Notes: a model not told the origin generated them from the sequence alone. DNA of 64,000 bases from Patiria miniata (GCF_015706575.1 NW_024037069.1:31641315-31705314); one strand, 5' to 3'; positions 1 to 11,430 are shown, counted from the first letter of the stretch. Translations and numbers: made by a program.

Positions 1-140
1 ACAAATTAGTTGGGATAAAAAAAAAATCAAAATTGAAAATAACTTTGGGGCTTATCGTCCTTACTCGCAGCAGTAGCTGACTTGCGAAGGACATAGCTAT
101 GATGTGGTCAAGCAGAAGGCATGTAAAGGCATGGGGAGTC

Positions 141-425
141 AGGTTGGCATAGCGGTACTTTCCTCGCCTTCCACCGCTGTGTGACCTGGGTTCGAATCCC
201 GGCCAGGCCAATATGTGGATTGGGTTTTCAGTCCCTACCTGATTCCGTGGGTTTTCCCCAGAATATTCTTCTGGGCTTTTCCTCCCACCTCTAAAACTGT
301 CATTTCTTCTCATTCACTTCCCTCTACAGGTTTCTTCAGGCTTTCGAGCTTACAGTGCCTTTGGCGCTATTTGGGGAATCCTTGGTTTCAGTGCCAGAAG
401 TAATAAATAAAATAATAAAATAAAA
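141..425 (+). mobile_element. tRNA-derived SINE, family A (plus orientation)
   Basis: The left part has a Pol III-type A-box-like stretch (ggcatagcggt) and a B-box (ggttcgaatccc near 190). The body reads 'gtgggttttccccagaatattcttctggg' in sense and ends in an A-rich aataaaataataaaat tail. A second copy of the same body lies on the minus strand at 31632-31905. It lies downstream of the last visible exon of the carboxylase-like gene. The tRNA-like part is only a promoter relic, not a tRNA gene. Confidence 0.65.
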
Positions 426-660
426 GGCATTTTAGGCAGCTGCCATACGACCCACAGAGTACAGCCAGAGATCGAAAGTGTTGATTTTTGCGGAGGGAGG
501 AAAATCGGAAAACCCGGAGAAAGACCCTGGTGGCACAGGAGAGAATTAAACAAACAACTCTATTGACATATAACCTAGGGAGGGAGTCGAACCCGGGCCA
601 CAGCGGTGAGAGCCGAGTGCTTTATGCACTGGGCAACCTTGTCGAACCAACTGTCCAACT
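426..660 (-). mobile_element. tRNA-derived SINE-like repeat (minus orientation)
   Basis: A minus-strand B-box (complement of tcgaacccgggcc near 588-601) and a body word 'ggaaaacccggagaaagaccctggtggcacagga' split across 505-540 identify a second tRNA-promoter repeat. It lies back to back with the SINE at 141-425, and the two share an A-rich junction. I did not see clear target duplications. Confidence 0.5.
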
Positions 661-1130
661 GGCTATTAAATTTTAAAAATGGGGGCGGGGAAGCAAAGAA
701 AAACTGACAAGGGACACTTTTGGTCAATTTAAGAAACTGACTGGAAACAAAGAAACTAACTCAATGAGGATTTAGACTTACGGCTGTCAGAAAATTATTA
801 ATGTTTGTGACATTTTTATGTTCATCCAAAATTGATATTTAACTTTTTTTCTGTGGATTAATATGAATGAGTACCAATGTAAATATCAAATATTACATCA
901 TCCACAATACATTCACATTTATTAATAGCCATAACGAATAGGAATAAAGCCAAAATGATTGAACGAAAAATCCTGGAAATTGCACAAGGATGACTTCCAG
1001 AACGATTTAAGATGAGATTTCAATATCAACAATATAGTCCTTTAGAATTGAGTCAAAATCGTAGTTTCCATATAAAACAAAAAATACTCCCTGCGTTTGT
1101 TCTTATAAAAAGAGACATCAAGCTACTCAC

Positions 1131-4100
1131 CATGGCAAAATTACTGGGCCCAAAACTGTCCCCGATGATCACCGTCATCTTGGGCACTTGAGCACAGGCC
1201 ACTGCCATCATCATCTTGGCTCGGTTTCTGATCACGTTCCCCATGGCCTCGCCGTCTTCTGTCTCCGGCATGCTGGCGTCTGACGTCAGGTTCTGTAGAA
1301 AGATCAGCGGGATCCGTCGATGGCAGCACAGCTCCACGAAGTGCGCACCTTTGGTCGCGGCGTCGGCCGTTAAGGGGCCGTCGTTGCCGATGATGCCTAC
1401 TAGATGACTGTTGGATGGACGGAATGCAGTTAGGGTCAGAAAGGGAGGCAGGTAGTAGTAAAGATTTTAATTAAAAAGTTGAACAGATTGACGAGAGAAG
1501 GGTTCGAACCTGCAACTCCAGAATACCGTACCGCCCCTCTACCAACTGAGCTATCCAGCGCTATGTTGCTGGTTTTCCAAATTTGTCAAAAAATTCATCA
1601 TTCAGTTTAGAAAAGATACCATTTTGCATGCACTTGCTTATTAAGGGAGAATGCGACGCAACATAGGCAGTACTTTAAACTTTACCTCAAGCTTTTATGA
1701 GATTCTACTGGGTTTTACGAGTAACTTGGGCTCAACTCAAGTTGTTAACAGCAAGGGTTTAAAATTGTTAAGGCATATGTCAACCGTGAAATTGTGCACT
1801 GGAAAGTAATAAGTGCTCTCAAAATGACACAAGTTTCCAAGTTTCACCAATTGAGGGAGAAGTTGGGCCCAACGCCAATATCTACATACACGGCCCTTGA
1901 TATACCTACCCCTGTATATATGCCATTCCTGTGACTAGGCTGGGACCGTACATGGACTTGAACTCATGGAATTGACTGCCGTCAATTAGCCGAGCAATAA
2001 CCTGCACAAAGAGAGAAAAAACAAATTTGTCAAAATAATAATTAAAGGATAAAAGAAACTATTTTGAATGCATACATTTTTAATCAAATGTCGAACATAT
2101 CATTCAAATTATAGAGAATAAGTTACTCATGGGATTAATGTGAAGCAGACCGTTCAGGCTTTAATGGACACTGGGCCAGCCACACAAAAATGTTCCCCCG
2201 GATGAGACGCTAGTTCATCGCAGGTTACACACAAGATAATACTGGTACCCATTGATACTCCTGGGAGATGAAAGGGGTAAAGTATGGGTAAAGTGGCTTG
2301 CCCAAGGACAAGCAACCCTGCAAGCAATTGGATTTCATATTATTTCAGATTCAAACCAAAAAGGTTAAAGGGAATGTACAGCATTTGCTTTTGCTGCAAT
2401 TTTCAGAAATAAATGGATTTGGAGGATAAGTATGTTATAGCAAAACTTCGTTAAACTGACTTGTTTCACATTTTGGGCTAGTAGATGCTGGAAAAACCAA
2501 GAAAACCAATCATGTTCGTGTAGTCTGGTTCCCTGATCCCACTTAAGATTAAACGGAGCAATTTATAAACTGGGGGAATTGTTAGGTCAGATAATCAGTC
2601 TAGCAGGCTTGATCCATTTCACAGGTGTGTAAACAATTGCAAAGTAAATGCGGAATAACTAAATATGAAAAATTAGGAGCAGTTTTTGAAAAAAGTCAGT
2701 TTTTTTCCAACGCTGGTCGGCCGACCAGCGTTGGAAAAATACAAGTTTTCTTGAAAATGTCAGCTCACCAGGAGCCACGATTTTAATGGATGCTTTGGAC
2801 TGTCATTCCCTAACAATCTAGTGAGATATTTCGTGATAATTTGATCTTTTCTTTTTTTTGATGTTTGCAAATGTTGTATTTTCCCTTTAAATGTTAACTA
2901 AAAAGCTAACCAAAAAGGCAAGGGTAAGATTATTGCCTCGCCAAAAGATGTGAACCCCTGACTTTAGATCATGAGTCAAAAAACTAATCAAACATGGTAT
3001 GGGGGAGTTCAGTACTTCGGCAAATATACTTGTTCAGTTGCTAGATTCAAACCCTGGCCGTCAAATAAAAAGTCATGAACACCGTCCAATTTGCCACCCC
3101 CTGTAATGTCTACGTAGGTGGTAAGAAAAAATTTGGTAGTGAAAATTGACGAAGATTCAGATTTTTAAAACACTCAAATTATTTTTGTGAACATTATAAA
3201 ACTGAACAAAGAAATTGACTGGAGCGGGGTATGAACCTGCGACCTCCGGAATTACAGTTATCGTACCTTTTTCATACTTCCCGGGTTGTCTACAACCAAA
3301 CCAGGTAGTTCGTCTACGCTGTACAGCGGTTCCTCCCAACCCTCGTATTCCACGGGTCCCTGTTCATTGAGACTTGCTACAATCTCCCTTCCGGTCTCAA
3401 AGGCATCCTCTTCCGTGGCAGCAAAATGATCCATGACGCCACTGACTCTGGACAAATTGATAAATGGGTGCATAAACTTTGTGCGACTATCAGCTCTCGG
3501 TGTGTAATTTTGTGCCAGTCAGTCCGGGGGGGGGGGGGGGGGGAGAATTTGCTTAATCACTTACTTGCAGTGGAGCGTGGCGCCTCCCAAGTTCTCCGCG
3601 CTGACTTTCTCTCCTGTCGCGGCATACACCAAGGGGGGACCTCCAAGAAATATGGTCCCGATCTTGTCAACCATGACGGCCTCGTCACACATGGCAGGCA
3701 CGTAGGCCCCGCCTGCCGTGCAGGAACCACCCACAATGGCTACCTGTGACGTGGAGACAAAATGGCGAGAATGACATCCAGTGGATTATTGTGGGCCAGA
3801 GTATTGGACGGTCAGACTCAAGATATTGACCAAATGTCAAGGACAACTTCACAAATACCGCTATCTTTGGGGTTACCACACAGAGATGGGATGGGGCGGG
3901 TGGTTCTATGGTCCCCAAACAGGGGATCATGGTTCTTAGTGCAAGTCTCTTAATACTAGGCTGGTCCTTAGTCATGCTGGTCAGAATGGCTTATTGGCAT
4001 GATGATCACAGGGAGATTCGGAGTTTACTGACATCAGCTCCAACCACAAAAGTTTATAGTAACCTCTTCCCTCTTTAGCATCACGTACAAGGGAATGAAC

Positions 4101-7100
4101 TTTGAAGGAATTTGGCAGCTTAAACAAGTGGGAGGGTTAAATCCCTCCCCAAACCCCCATATCCCCCCCCCCCCCCCCCCCCCCCCCCAGGGAAAAAAAA
4201 ACTCACCTGGGGGATTTTCAGGGCAGAAAACCGAGCCTCATTGTAAAATATCTTGCCGCCTTGCTCCTTGTCTGGAAAAATCTCTGACTGAATGAGGAGA
4301 AAACAAAATTGAAAAATTCCTGGTTTATGGATACCAGAATTCAATTGTTTAAATTATACTATTTTAAGCAGCCTTAGCCAGACCCTGTACCCCACCCCCC
4401 CCCCAACCTGTTTATACTTCATATAACCACCCCAAATCACCCCGTCTATTACTCCCTGTACCACCCCAAACCACCCTGCCTGTTACAACCTGTACTGCCC
4501 CAAACTGCCCTGCCTGTTACTTCCTGTGCCAACCCAAACCACCCTGCCTGTTAGTATTACTCCCTGTACTGCCCCAAACTACCCTGCCTGTTACTCCCTG
4601 TACCGCCCCAAACTACCCTGCCTGTTACTCCCTGTACCGCCCTAAACTGCCCTGCCTGTTACTTCCTGTACTGCCCCAAAACCACCCTGCCTGTTACTCC
4701 CTGTACCGCCCCAAACTGCCCTGCCTGTTATTACCTGTACCGCCCTAAACTGCCCTGCCTGTTACTCTCCCTGTACTGCCCTAAGCTGCCCTGCCTGTTA
4801 CTCCCTGTACCACCCTAAGCTGCCCTGCCTGTTACTCTCCCTGTACCGCCCTAAACTGCCCTGCCTGTTACTCTCCCTGTACTGCCCTAAGCTGCCCTGC
4901 CTGTTACTCCCTGTACCACCCTAAGCTGCCCTGCCTGTTACTCTCCCTGTACCGCCCCAAACTGCCCTGCCTGTTATTACCTGTACCGCCCTAAACTGCC
5001 CTGCCTGTTACTCTCCCTGTACCGCCCTAAACTGCCCTGCCTGTTACTCCCTGTGCCGCCCTAAACTGCCCTGCCTGTTACTCCCTGTACCGCCCTAAAC
5101 TCCCTGCCTGTTACTCCCTGTACCGCCCTAAACTGCCCTGCCTGTTACTCCCTGTACCGCCCTAAACTGCCCTGCCTGTTACTCCCTGTACCGCCCTAAA
5201 CTCCCTGCCTGTTACTCTCTGTACCGCCCTAAACTGCCCTGCCTGTTACTCTCCCTGTACCGCCCTAAGCTGCCCTGCCTGTTACTCTCCCTGTACCGCC
5301 CTAAGCTGCCCTGCCTGTTACTCTCCCTGTACCGCCCTAAACTGCCCTGCCTGTTACTCCCTGTACCGCCCTAAACTCCCTGCCTGTTACTCTCTGTACT
5401 GCCCCAAAACCACCCTGCCTGTTATTCTCTGTACCGCCCCAAACCGCCCTGCCTGTTACTTCCTGTACCGCCCCAAACCACCTGCCTGTTACTCCCTGTA
5501 CTGCCCAAAACCACCCCAGCACTCGGATTCATGAAGGAATAAAATTTAATACAAGGTAATACAATGTAGCACAGGTGCAAATGGCTTTTTAATGGCGCTG
5601 CATATGAAGGACTTGACACTGTACCGGTACCTGTAATGGGAGGAAAGCGCCCCCACTGTCAACGAGGTACACACACGGTAGTCGGTTATGCAGTCCTATC
5701 TCCTGTAGCCTCAGCTGTTTCTTGACTCCGATGGGGTACACAGTACCACCCTTGACTGTGCCATCGTTGGCTGTTATTGCACACCAGATACCATTGATTT
5801 TCCCCACGCCTGGAAAAGAAAAAAACAAAAAAAAACCAACGTTTTTGTCTGGTTCTCATTTTGAGTGGATCTGGTATCTGCTGTCTTAGGTGAGTTTTTG
5901 CTTGTAATTTGAACAAACATGGAAAATATTGGCCAAAAACGTGGAAACCACGATCGAACTCAGGAAATTAATTTCCGCTCTAATGAGAATCTCCCCAGGT
6001 CATGAGCAAGTACCCCTAGAACTATGGGGCTTGCTACCCAAGCAATCCACATAGTCCTAGGCTAGGGCAGTAGGGGTACCTATAGCCCGACTGCGTCTGG
6101 CTGTACAGTACTATCACAAGCTCTGTAGTACGGCCAGACGCCCGATGCTTCCACAGAGACTGAATTTTTTTGGCCGCTGATGTAGCGATTTTGCTACATC
6201 TTTCGATCGAGATTGTCTTTTCATCCAGGACACAAATTTCCAAAGTTAAGGTTCTTAGTCGTAGAGCAACTCATACCTTTTCGAAAAAATGTTCTTTAAA
6301 GCTTTGGTCTCAATATTTTCATCCATCTGGCCACAAGACGAATTTCAGTCATCAGATTCCACAAATATCGTCCCGAAAATGCTCCCCCATGCGATTTCAA
6401 AATGGCGGCCGCTCTGTAATGTATGCAATATGCAGGCGCGCCCGCGCAAACTCATGAATATGCATAGACAGTCTGTGACGTATGACCCCGTGTTTTTGGA
6501 CGTGCGTGCGGCAGGGCCGTACGTACATGTACATGTACATGAATGCGCGCCACAGGGCCGCCGTGCGGACGTACGTGTGCATGCACGTACTGGGCTGTTG
6601 TTGTCTACAAGTAATGTACATGTACGTATGGCCCCGCCGCACGAACGTCCAAAAACACGAGGTCATACGTCACAGACGATATTTGTGGAATCTGATGACT
6701 GAAATTCATCTTGTGGCCAGATGGATGAAAATATTGAGACCAAAGAACGTTTTTTCGAAAAGGTATGAGTTGCTCTACGACTAAGAACCTTAACTTTGGA
6801 AATTTGTGTCCTGGATGAAAAGATAATCTCGATCGAAAGATGTAGCAAAATCGCTACATCAGCGGCCAAAAAAATTCAGTCTCTGTGGAAGCATCGGGCG
6901 TCTGGCCGTACTACAGAGCTTGCGATTGTACTGGGAAAGATTTCCATATACGAAGTTCACTAATTTTCCTCTGTATTGACTAACAAGCCCCCAGATAGCA
7001 ATTTCATGTCATCCAAGTCAATTTGAGCAGTGAGAAAATACAAGCATTTTCTTAGAAAACACTTAGAATTTTTTAGTCCAATCTCATAGGGTTTGTACAC

Positions 7101-8428
7101 AGGGTGTAGAGTGAACTTCGTATATGGAAATCTTTCCTAGTACTGTACAGCCAGACGCAGTCGGGCTAGGGTACCTAGCAAGCTGGAAATTTCAAGCTGG
7201 GAATCATGGTAGGCAAACTATAGAAAAGAAATGGGAAAGATTTCCATATAAATACAAAGTTCACTAATTTTTCTCTGTATTGACTAACAAGTCCCCAGAT
7301 AGCAATATCATGTCATCAAAGTCATTTTGAGCAGTGAGAAAATACAAGCATTTTCTTAGAAAACACTTGGAATTTTTCAGTCCAATCTCATAGGGTTTGT
7401 ACATGGGGTGTTGAGTGAACTTCGTATATGGAAATCTTTCCTATAGAAAGCATGACAATACTTTTGGAATCAGATATTCCAGAAGTAAACAACATGTACC
7501 TACACATGTACTTGTAATTCTAGAATTAGAAGGCTCTGTGAGCTCACCATGCTCACAGAGCCTTCTAATTCTAGAACTACAAGAGCCAGTCTCCTGACGA
7601 TGACTAGAGCAGGCTAGTCGAAACGTTGAGACCAAAGACAAGTTTGTTTAGAACTTACAGCAGGACTGTTCTTATCAGAACAAAAAAACTACTTAGCAAA
7701 GTTGATAATAAGCAGGACAAGTTCTTTTCAGAACTAATATCTTCTAAGCAGTAGTTATAACCACATGGTGTTACCGCAAACCAAAACGATACAAGAGCCT
7801 TCTAATGCTAGAAGTAGACAATATGTATCTTGTGCACTTAGTATTATGATTATGGATTATTTATACCTGTCACAACACTGGCACCAGGTATGTCGCCGTA
7901 CGGCATCCCGAACCCCGCAAGCGTGCCAATCTCCAAGAACGTATCGTCGCTGTACTCGTCCAGCAGCAGCCTCAACCGATCCTGAACAAACAGCTTCTTG
8001 TTGGCTTTGACGTGTCGCTCCATGGCCTTAGGCCCTCCTCCGGACCTGGCGACTGCCACCATCTGCTTGTGTTTCTCCTCGAGTTGTTTGCTTCCATCTA
8101 GTCTGGCCTGAAATTCCTTGCACGATGTGTCGACGGTTCCATCCAGTTTCCTAAAAACTGGGCGTGGTTTTTTGGATGCTGTTGCTGCAGGTGTTGTGTA
8201 ACACCTGCTTATTCCTTTGTCACAGGTGTTATACCCACTTGCGCTAACAGTGCCGCTATATAAACTTCTGCACACTAAAGTTTGCCTAGATTTCATAGAC
8301 GTGTAGAAATGCAATGCACATTTCGAGTTCACATGATGGCGATTACAGGCAAAAGTTTGTCGTCCTGAAAATAAGAGCTTACGCATGTCCTGAACACAGT
8401 ACCTCCCCGCCAGACGTCTCAGCAGCAT
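1131..8428 (-). CDS. MCCC2: Methylcrotonoyl-CoA carboxylase beta-chain-like protein, 3' end off-window
   Basis: Seven minus-strand exons join in phase: 7867-8428, 5631-5809, 4207-4287, 3565-3743, 3267-3447, 1910-2001 and 1131-1407 (517 codons so far). The start at 8428 opens an Arg-rich leader ([13 protein letters not shown]) suited to mitochondrial import. Carboxyltransferase landmarks are [64 protein letters not shown] and [13 protein letters not shown]. The family normally forms the beta subunit of a mitochondrial biotin enzyme in leucine breakdown. About 90 C-terminal residues are absent, and the last donor at 1130 points off the left edge. The loop after FLQNLT is very different from the family's TGFMVG-type loop, and GGSYGAGNY has become GDSFGPSNF. 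This is therefore a divergent paralogue and may have lost or changed its activity. The membership is seen in sequence; the substrate is not. Confidence 0.85.
1476..1600 (-). mobile_element. tRNA-derived SINE, family B, in carboxylase-like intron
   Basis: On the minus strand this reads ggatagctcagttggtagag (A-box) and then a ggttcgaaccc B-box about 35 bases later. It is preceded by 'acatag.gctggatagctc', which is shared with the copies at 39240-39375 and 54859-55275. It sits in the intron between exons 1131-1407 and 1910-2001. It looks like a tRNA, but the flanks and repeated copies mark it as a SINE. Confidence 0.65.
2130..2330 (-). mobile_element. SINE fragment with 'tgcccaagga' core
   Basis: The stretch contains 'ggtacccattgatactcctggg' followed by 'gtggcttgcccaaggac'. 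The same order is found at 19500-19590, 21390-21450 and 37420-37480. This is the central part of a widespread tRNA-derived SINE in minus orientation; the tRNA-like end is missing or decayed. The rest of the intron (2002-3130) shows nothing coding. Confidence 0.45.
3130..3262 (-). mobile_element. Family B SINE 3' part abutting a splice donor
   Basis: The minus strand reads ggtacgataactgtaattcc ggaggtcgcaggttc and then 'ccagtcaatttctttgttca', matching the downstream half of the family B SINE at 39240-39375. The homology begins at the GGTAC that also forms the donor of exon 3267-3447. The upstream A-box half is absent. Confidence 0.5.
4384..5520. repeat. Minisatellite, ~34-bp unit, about 33 copies
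   Basis: Tandem array of a unit close to cctgttactccctgtaccgc plus cctaaactgccctg. Unit length varies from about 32 to 38 bases, with ct/tctc and cgc/tgc variants. It fills most of the intron between exons 4207-4287 and 5631-5809 of the carboxylase-like gene. Short open frames through it are by-products of the repeat. Confidence 0.95.
6075..7175. mobile_element. Large foldback element with long inverted arms
   Basis: The left arm begins ggtacctatagcccgactgc and the right arm ends in the near-exact complement (gcagtcgggctagggtacc). The arms are about 300 bases and contain mirrored words such as gtagcgattttgctacatc and atgagttgctctacgac. The centre (about 6470-6680) is a second inverted repeat around atgtacatgtacat. 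The right arm is interrupted by the MITE at 6934-7137. It lies in the first intron of the carboxylase-like gene. All open frames here are palindrome artefacts. Confidence 0.85.
6934..7137. mobile_element. MITE nested in foldback arm (8-bp duplication)
   Basis: Terminal inverted repeats ggaaagatttccatatacga / tcgtatatggaaatctttcc enclose about 200 bases. The flanks are ttgtactg (6926-6933) and tagtactg (7138-7145), an 8-bp duplication with one mismatch. This fits a hAT-type non-autonomous element. The foldback arm is continuous without it. Confidence 0.8.
7227..7441. mobile_element. Second copy of the ggaaagatttcc MITE
   Basis: Same termini and interior as 6934-7137, about 90 bases downstream of that copy. 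Tatagaaa occurs at 7219-7226 and 7442-7449, an exact 8-bp flank if the left end is taken to include a short extension (agaaatg). Confidence 0.75.
7450..7790. repeat. Hairpin MITE with 33-bp stem
   Basis: Positions 7511-7543 and 7551-7583 form a nearly perfect 33-bp stem (aattctagaattagaaggct side) with a 7-base loop. To the right are gttcttatcagaac and gttcttttcagaac and then 'acatggtgttaccgcaaacc'. The same words occur at 21628-21902 and, in part, near 59545, so this is a member of that hairpin family. Confidence 0.65.
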
Positions 8429-8623
8429 GGTGACTGAATAAGATTGAGCAATGTTTACATTTACTTGAGAAAAATCATCTATTTATTCATTTTTACAGCG
8501 ATAAATAAATCTACACCCACCGCTCACAAATCTTGCCGCCTGTGTTTTGAATAGGGCGCCCTCACGCGGTGGGTCAATCAAACTTGCGTATAAGTTTTCA
8601 TATTAAGGCAAAAAAAAAAAAAA

Positions 8624-8779
8624 AGTCGGTCTCTGGTCAGCGCGCGCGTCGATTTTAATCATGCGCGTCAATCATGCGCGTTAATCATGCGCGTCAATCA
8701 TGTACACCAATGTACATGAGGACACCCAAAAAGCAAAATAGTACCCCACCTTGTCTGTACAATCCAAGCTTGAAGAAAG

Positions 8780-8811
<32 letters not shown>

Positions 8812-8860
8812 CCGCGTCCCCGCGTCAATTCCGGAACTTTGGTCTGACCAGAGACCGAAT
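8624..8860. mobile_element. MITE just upstream of the carboxylase-like start
   Basis: Inverted ends gtcggtctctggtcag (8625-8640) and ctgaccagagaccgaat (8844-8860) enclose a short atcatgcgcgtca tandem array and a run of about 34 A. It lies about 200 bases 5' of the start codon at 8428, so it could form part of the promoter region. Regulatory use is speculation. Confidence 0.65.
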
Positions 8861-8999
8861 ATTAATAGTAGTAGTATATTAAATATACTACTGCTTGGTT
8901 TAGTTTCCTCCCGAAACATCCTCTAGAGATCTTGATAAGAACGTCACAAGTGAAAATATTGTTTTTTATTTGGTACCGTACCGTATAGCTTAAGTAGTA

Positions 9000-9500
9000 T
9001 TTTTTTTTCTTTTTCTTCTCGGCTTGATACTGGGGAGGTCACATCAGAAAGCGTCAAGGATACAAGGGCGGATCCCGGGAGGGGGGTGGGGGGGGGGGGG
9101 GTCAATGGGGGCCATCCCCCCCCCCAAAAAAAAGAACCCTTTTTTAAGTGACGTTGCAATGAAGACAAGCACTGCGTGCACTACTATCTTCCCCCCCCCC
9201 CCCTCCCCCCCCCCCCAAAAAAAAAAAAAAAAAAAAATTGGTAAGAGTGGTCAAAAACGATCGCACCACAGAGCATCGACATGTATACATCAAAAAAATT
9301 AAAATTGCGGGACCCTCAAGCGGGCCCCGAACCCCGCGCCATAATTTTTGGACCCCTTGGGGGGGGGGGGGGGGGGCGGCAAAAAAGTCAATAAATAAAA
9401 TAACAAAAAGAAATGAAGGAAATCAATAGACAAAGTAAAAATTAATATTTCAGGAGTTTCCAAAATTCTCGTTGGTTTCACATTTGTTTCTTCTATAATC
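9000..9500. repeat. Low-complexity poly-G/poly-C/poly-A cluster
   Basis: Several G, C and A homopolymer runs (around 9080-9100, 9190-9237 and 9358-9376) sit in sequence containing 'acaagggcggatcc'. That word recurs inverted near 60184-60196 and in part near 50543, suggesting ends of one repeat family whose centre is homopolymeric. No gene. Confidence 0.6.
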
Positions 9501-10788
9501 AGCCCCTAAATGACAAAAGCATTTCTTTTAAATTATATATAAGTGACTTTTGAAATATTTAAAATAAAATATGAAAAAACAATCACTTTCTCGTTTTGCT
9601 GTTACTTGCTCAGAAAATCAAACAAAACACAAATTAAACTTCTTTTTCTTTTAATTTCCTATTACTTTAATGGAGATTAAAACATATAAATACAAACATT
9701 TGTTCTACATTGTGGAATGAAACGTTTTATATTTAAAAAGACACAAACGGTGCAGCAGACTTGTAAGTTAAACAAAGACAGATAACTTTCAAAATTGCAA
9801 ATGCTAAATTACTATATTGAAGCACACTATTACAGAAATGATGGAATGATAGCCAGGCAGTATAATGTTGCTAAAATTATGGATATGGTGTTGCCATGGT
9901 TACAACTGCTTTTCCGGATATTGACAGAAGGCAGAAACCAGGTCATGGAGACACAGAAGTGAAGTTTTTGGCCCCTCAAGTCCATCATAACGATTGCCAT
10001 GGCAACGAAATGCTTTCAAAATATAGACAATTAAGTGCTTACTCAACTACTGAAAGTGCCACACAACATTTCTTTGAGTTGTTAAACTAAGGTTAAATTA
10101 GAAATACCAATTGGGTGTACATCAAATTCACAAATTATCAACAATTAAAAAGTAAAATATAATTTTGTTGCTCTTTTAATTAAAGACTCAATTAACATGC
10201 TTGCACAATTTACAAACAGATAAGAGTTTTTAAAATTCTACTCGGAAATTGAATAATTCAAAGACTGCTTTTTAAGACTTTCTTCTGAAATTGCTAAACC
10301 CCTTCTCCATAAATTACATATACCTCATAGAGTTAAAGTCAGCACCAACAATTGAAAAAGAAAAAGTACGAAAAAACAACTTTTCGATAAGGTATATTAT
10401 GAATTCAAAGCTACTACTGCCGCGACTTTTGTGCTGTACAAAAAAGCCAATAATTGAGTCGAATACAGTAAAATCGAACGATGTTATTATTGAGGAAATT
10501 ATGAAATTGGTTTCGGTGAAAGCGTGAGATTTTTTTCGTGGACTAAATTGAATGTTTGAGTTGGTCAATTTGAATCGACATCTTTTAAAACACTCAGGAA
10601 ACCCTATGTTAATAACTTTGAGTTTCTTGACAATATTTGACCTTTATGCATTTCATTGAAACAATTAAAACTATAGCAAAACTATACTTATTCAGAAAAT
10701 GCCAGGGAGAAAACACCCACAAGAAGATATTTTACAAAACTTTGTTATAGTCTCTGATCGATCAAGCCCTTAAAAAAGTACTTAAAAG
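9501..10788. other. AT-rich intergenic stretch, no gene seen
   Basis: No exon-like frame with family resemblance or splice sites was recognised. The only notable items are two X-box-like palindromes at 9890-9903 and 9993-10006. Confidence 0.6.
9890..10006. promoter_or_regulatory. Two RFX X-box-like motifs, ~103 bp apart
   Basis: Gttgccatggttac (9890-9903) and attgccatggcaac (9993-10006) fit the imperfect palindrome bound by RFX factors (GTTNCC-AT-GGNAAC). They lie about 1.5 kb upstream of the carboxylase-like start. Motif match only; no conservation evidence. Confidence 0.35.
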
Positions 10789-11215
10789 AGAGTAACTTTT
10801 TCACTTTTTCCAATTGAAAATAGTTTTGTTTGTATGAATATGCGAAATATTAAGGCACCAAATTTTGTTTTTTTCGTTGGCAGAAAAAATTTGATAATGC
10901 ACAAAAGTTCAATGTGAAATATGTATCATCCAAAAGAGTGCTACTTTTCCACTTTTCAAATTGGAAATAGTTTTGTTTGTATGAATATGTGAAATATTTA
11001 AGGCACCAAAGATGTTTTCGTAGGCAGTAGACATTTGACTATGCACAAAAGTTCAATGTGAAATATGTATCATCCAAAAGAGTGTTACTTTTTCACTTTT
11101 CAAATTGAAAAATAGTTTTGCTTGTATGTGAAATATTAAGGCACCAAAGATGTTTTCGTTTGCAGTAGACACTTAATTATGTACAAAAGTTCAATGTGAA
11201 ATATGTATCACATCT
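10789..11215. repeat. Tandem repeat, ~150-bp unit, three copies
   Basis: Three successive units share aatagttttgtttgtatgaa, 'ttaaggcaccaaa', 'gttttcgt.ggcag' and gttcaatgtgaaatatgtat. Unit starts are near 10789, 10930 and 11087. The copies differ by small indels. Confidence 0.8.
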
Positions 11216-11430
11216 CTGTTCAAACCATAATACACCATTAAAAACAAGCTTAATTTCTTCTTCTACATTTCCGAATATTACACAATTCCACTCATCATTG
11301 CATATTTTCTTTCCATTACAGAAATATTAATCAAAATCTATTCTTTTTTGATTATATAGGATGAATTTGTATTAAATATACTTTCACAAAATACTTTGCA
11401 CATACATGTACATATTTTCTCAATTGAGCT

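Noticed and set aside
1-1130. Last exon of the carboxylase-like gene
   Set aside because: Looked for on the minus strand (a block like WPNARISVMGG is expected) but not found. This part holds SINEs and AT-rich sequence.
1485-1563. tRNA gene-like sequence
   Set aside because: A- and B-boxes are present, but the same unit with the same flanks recurs at 3130, 39240 and 54859. It is a SINE.
5337-5619. Repetitive open frames rich in Gly/Val/Trp
   Set aside because: They are translations of the 34-bp minisatellite.
6170-6869. Several overlapping open frames, two with the same [15 protein letters not shown] start
   Set aside because: They are the two arms of a foldback element read from opposite strands.
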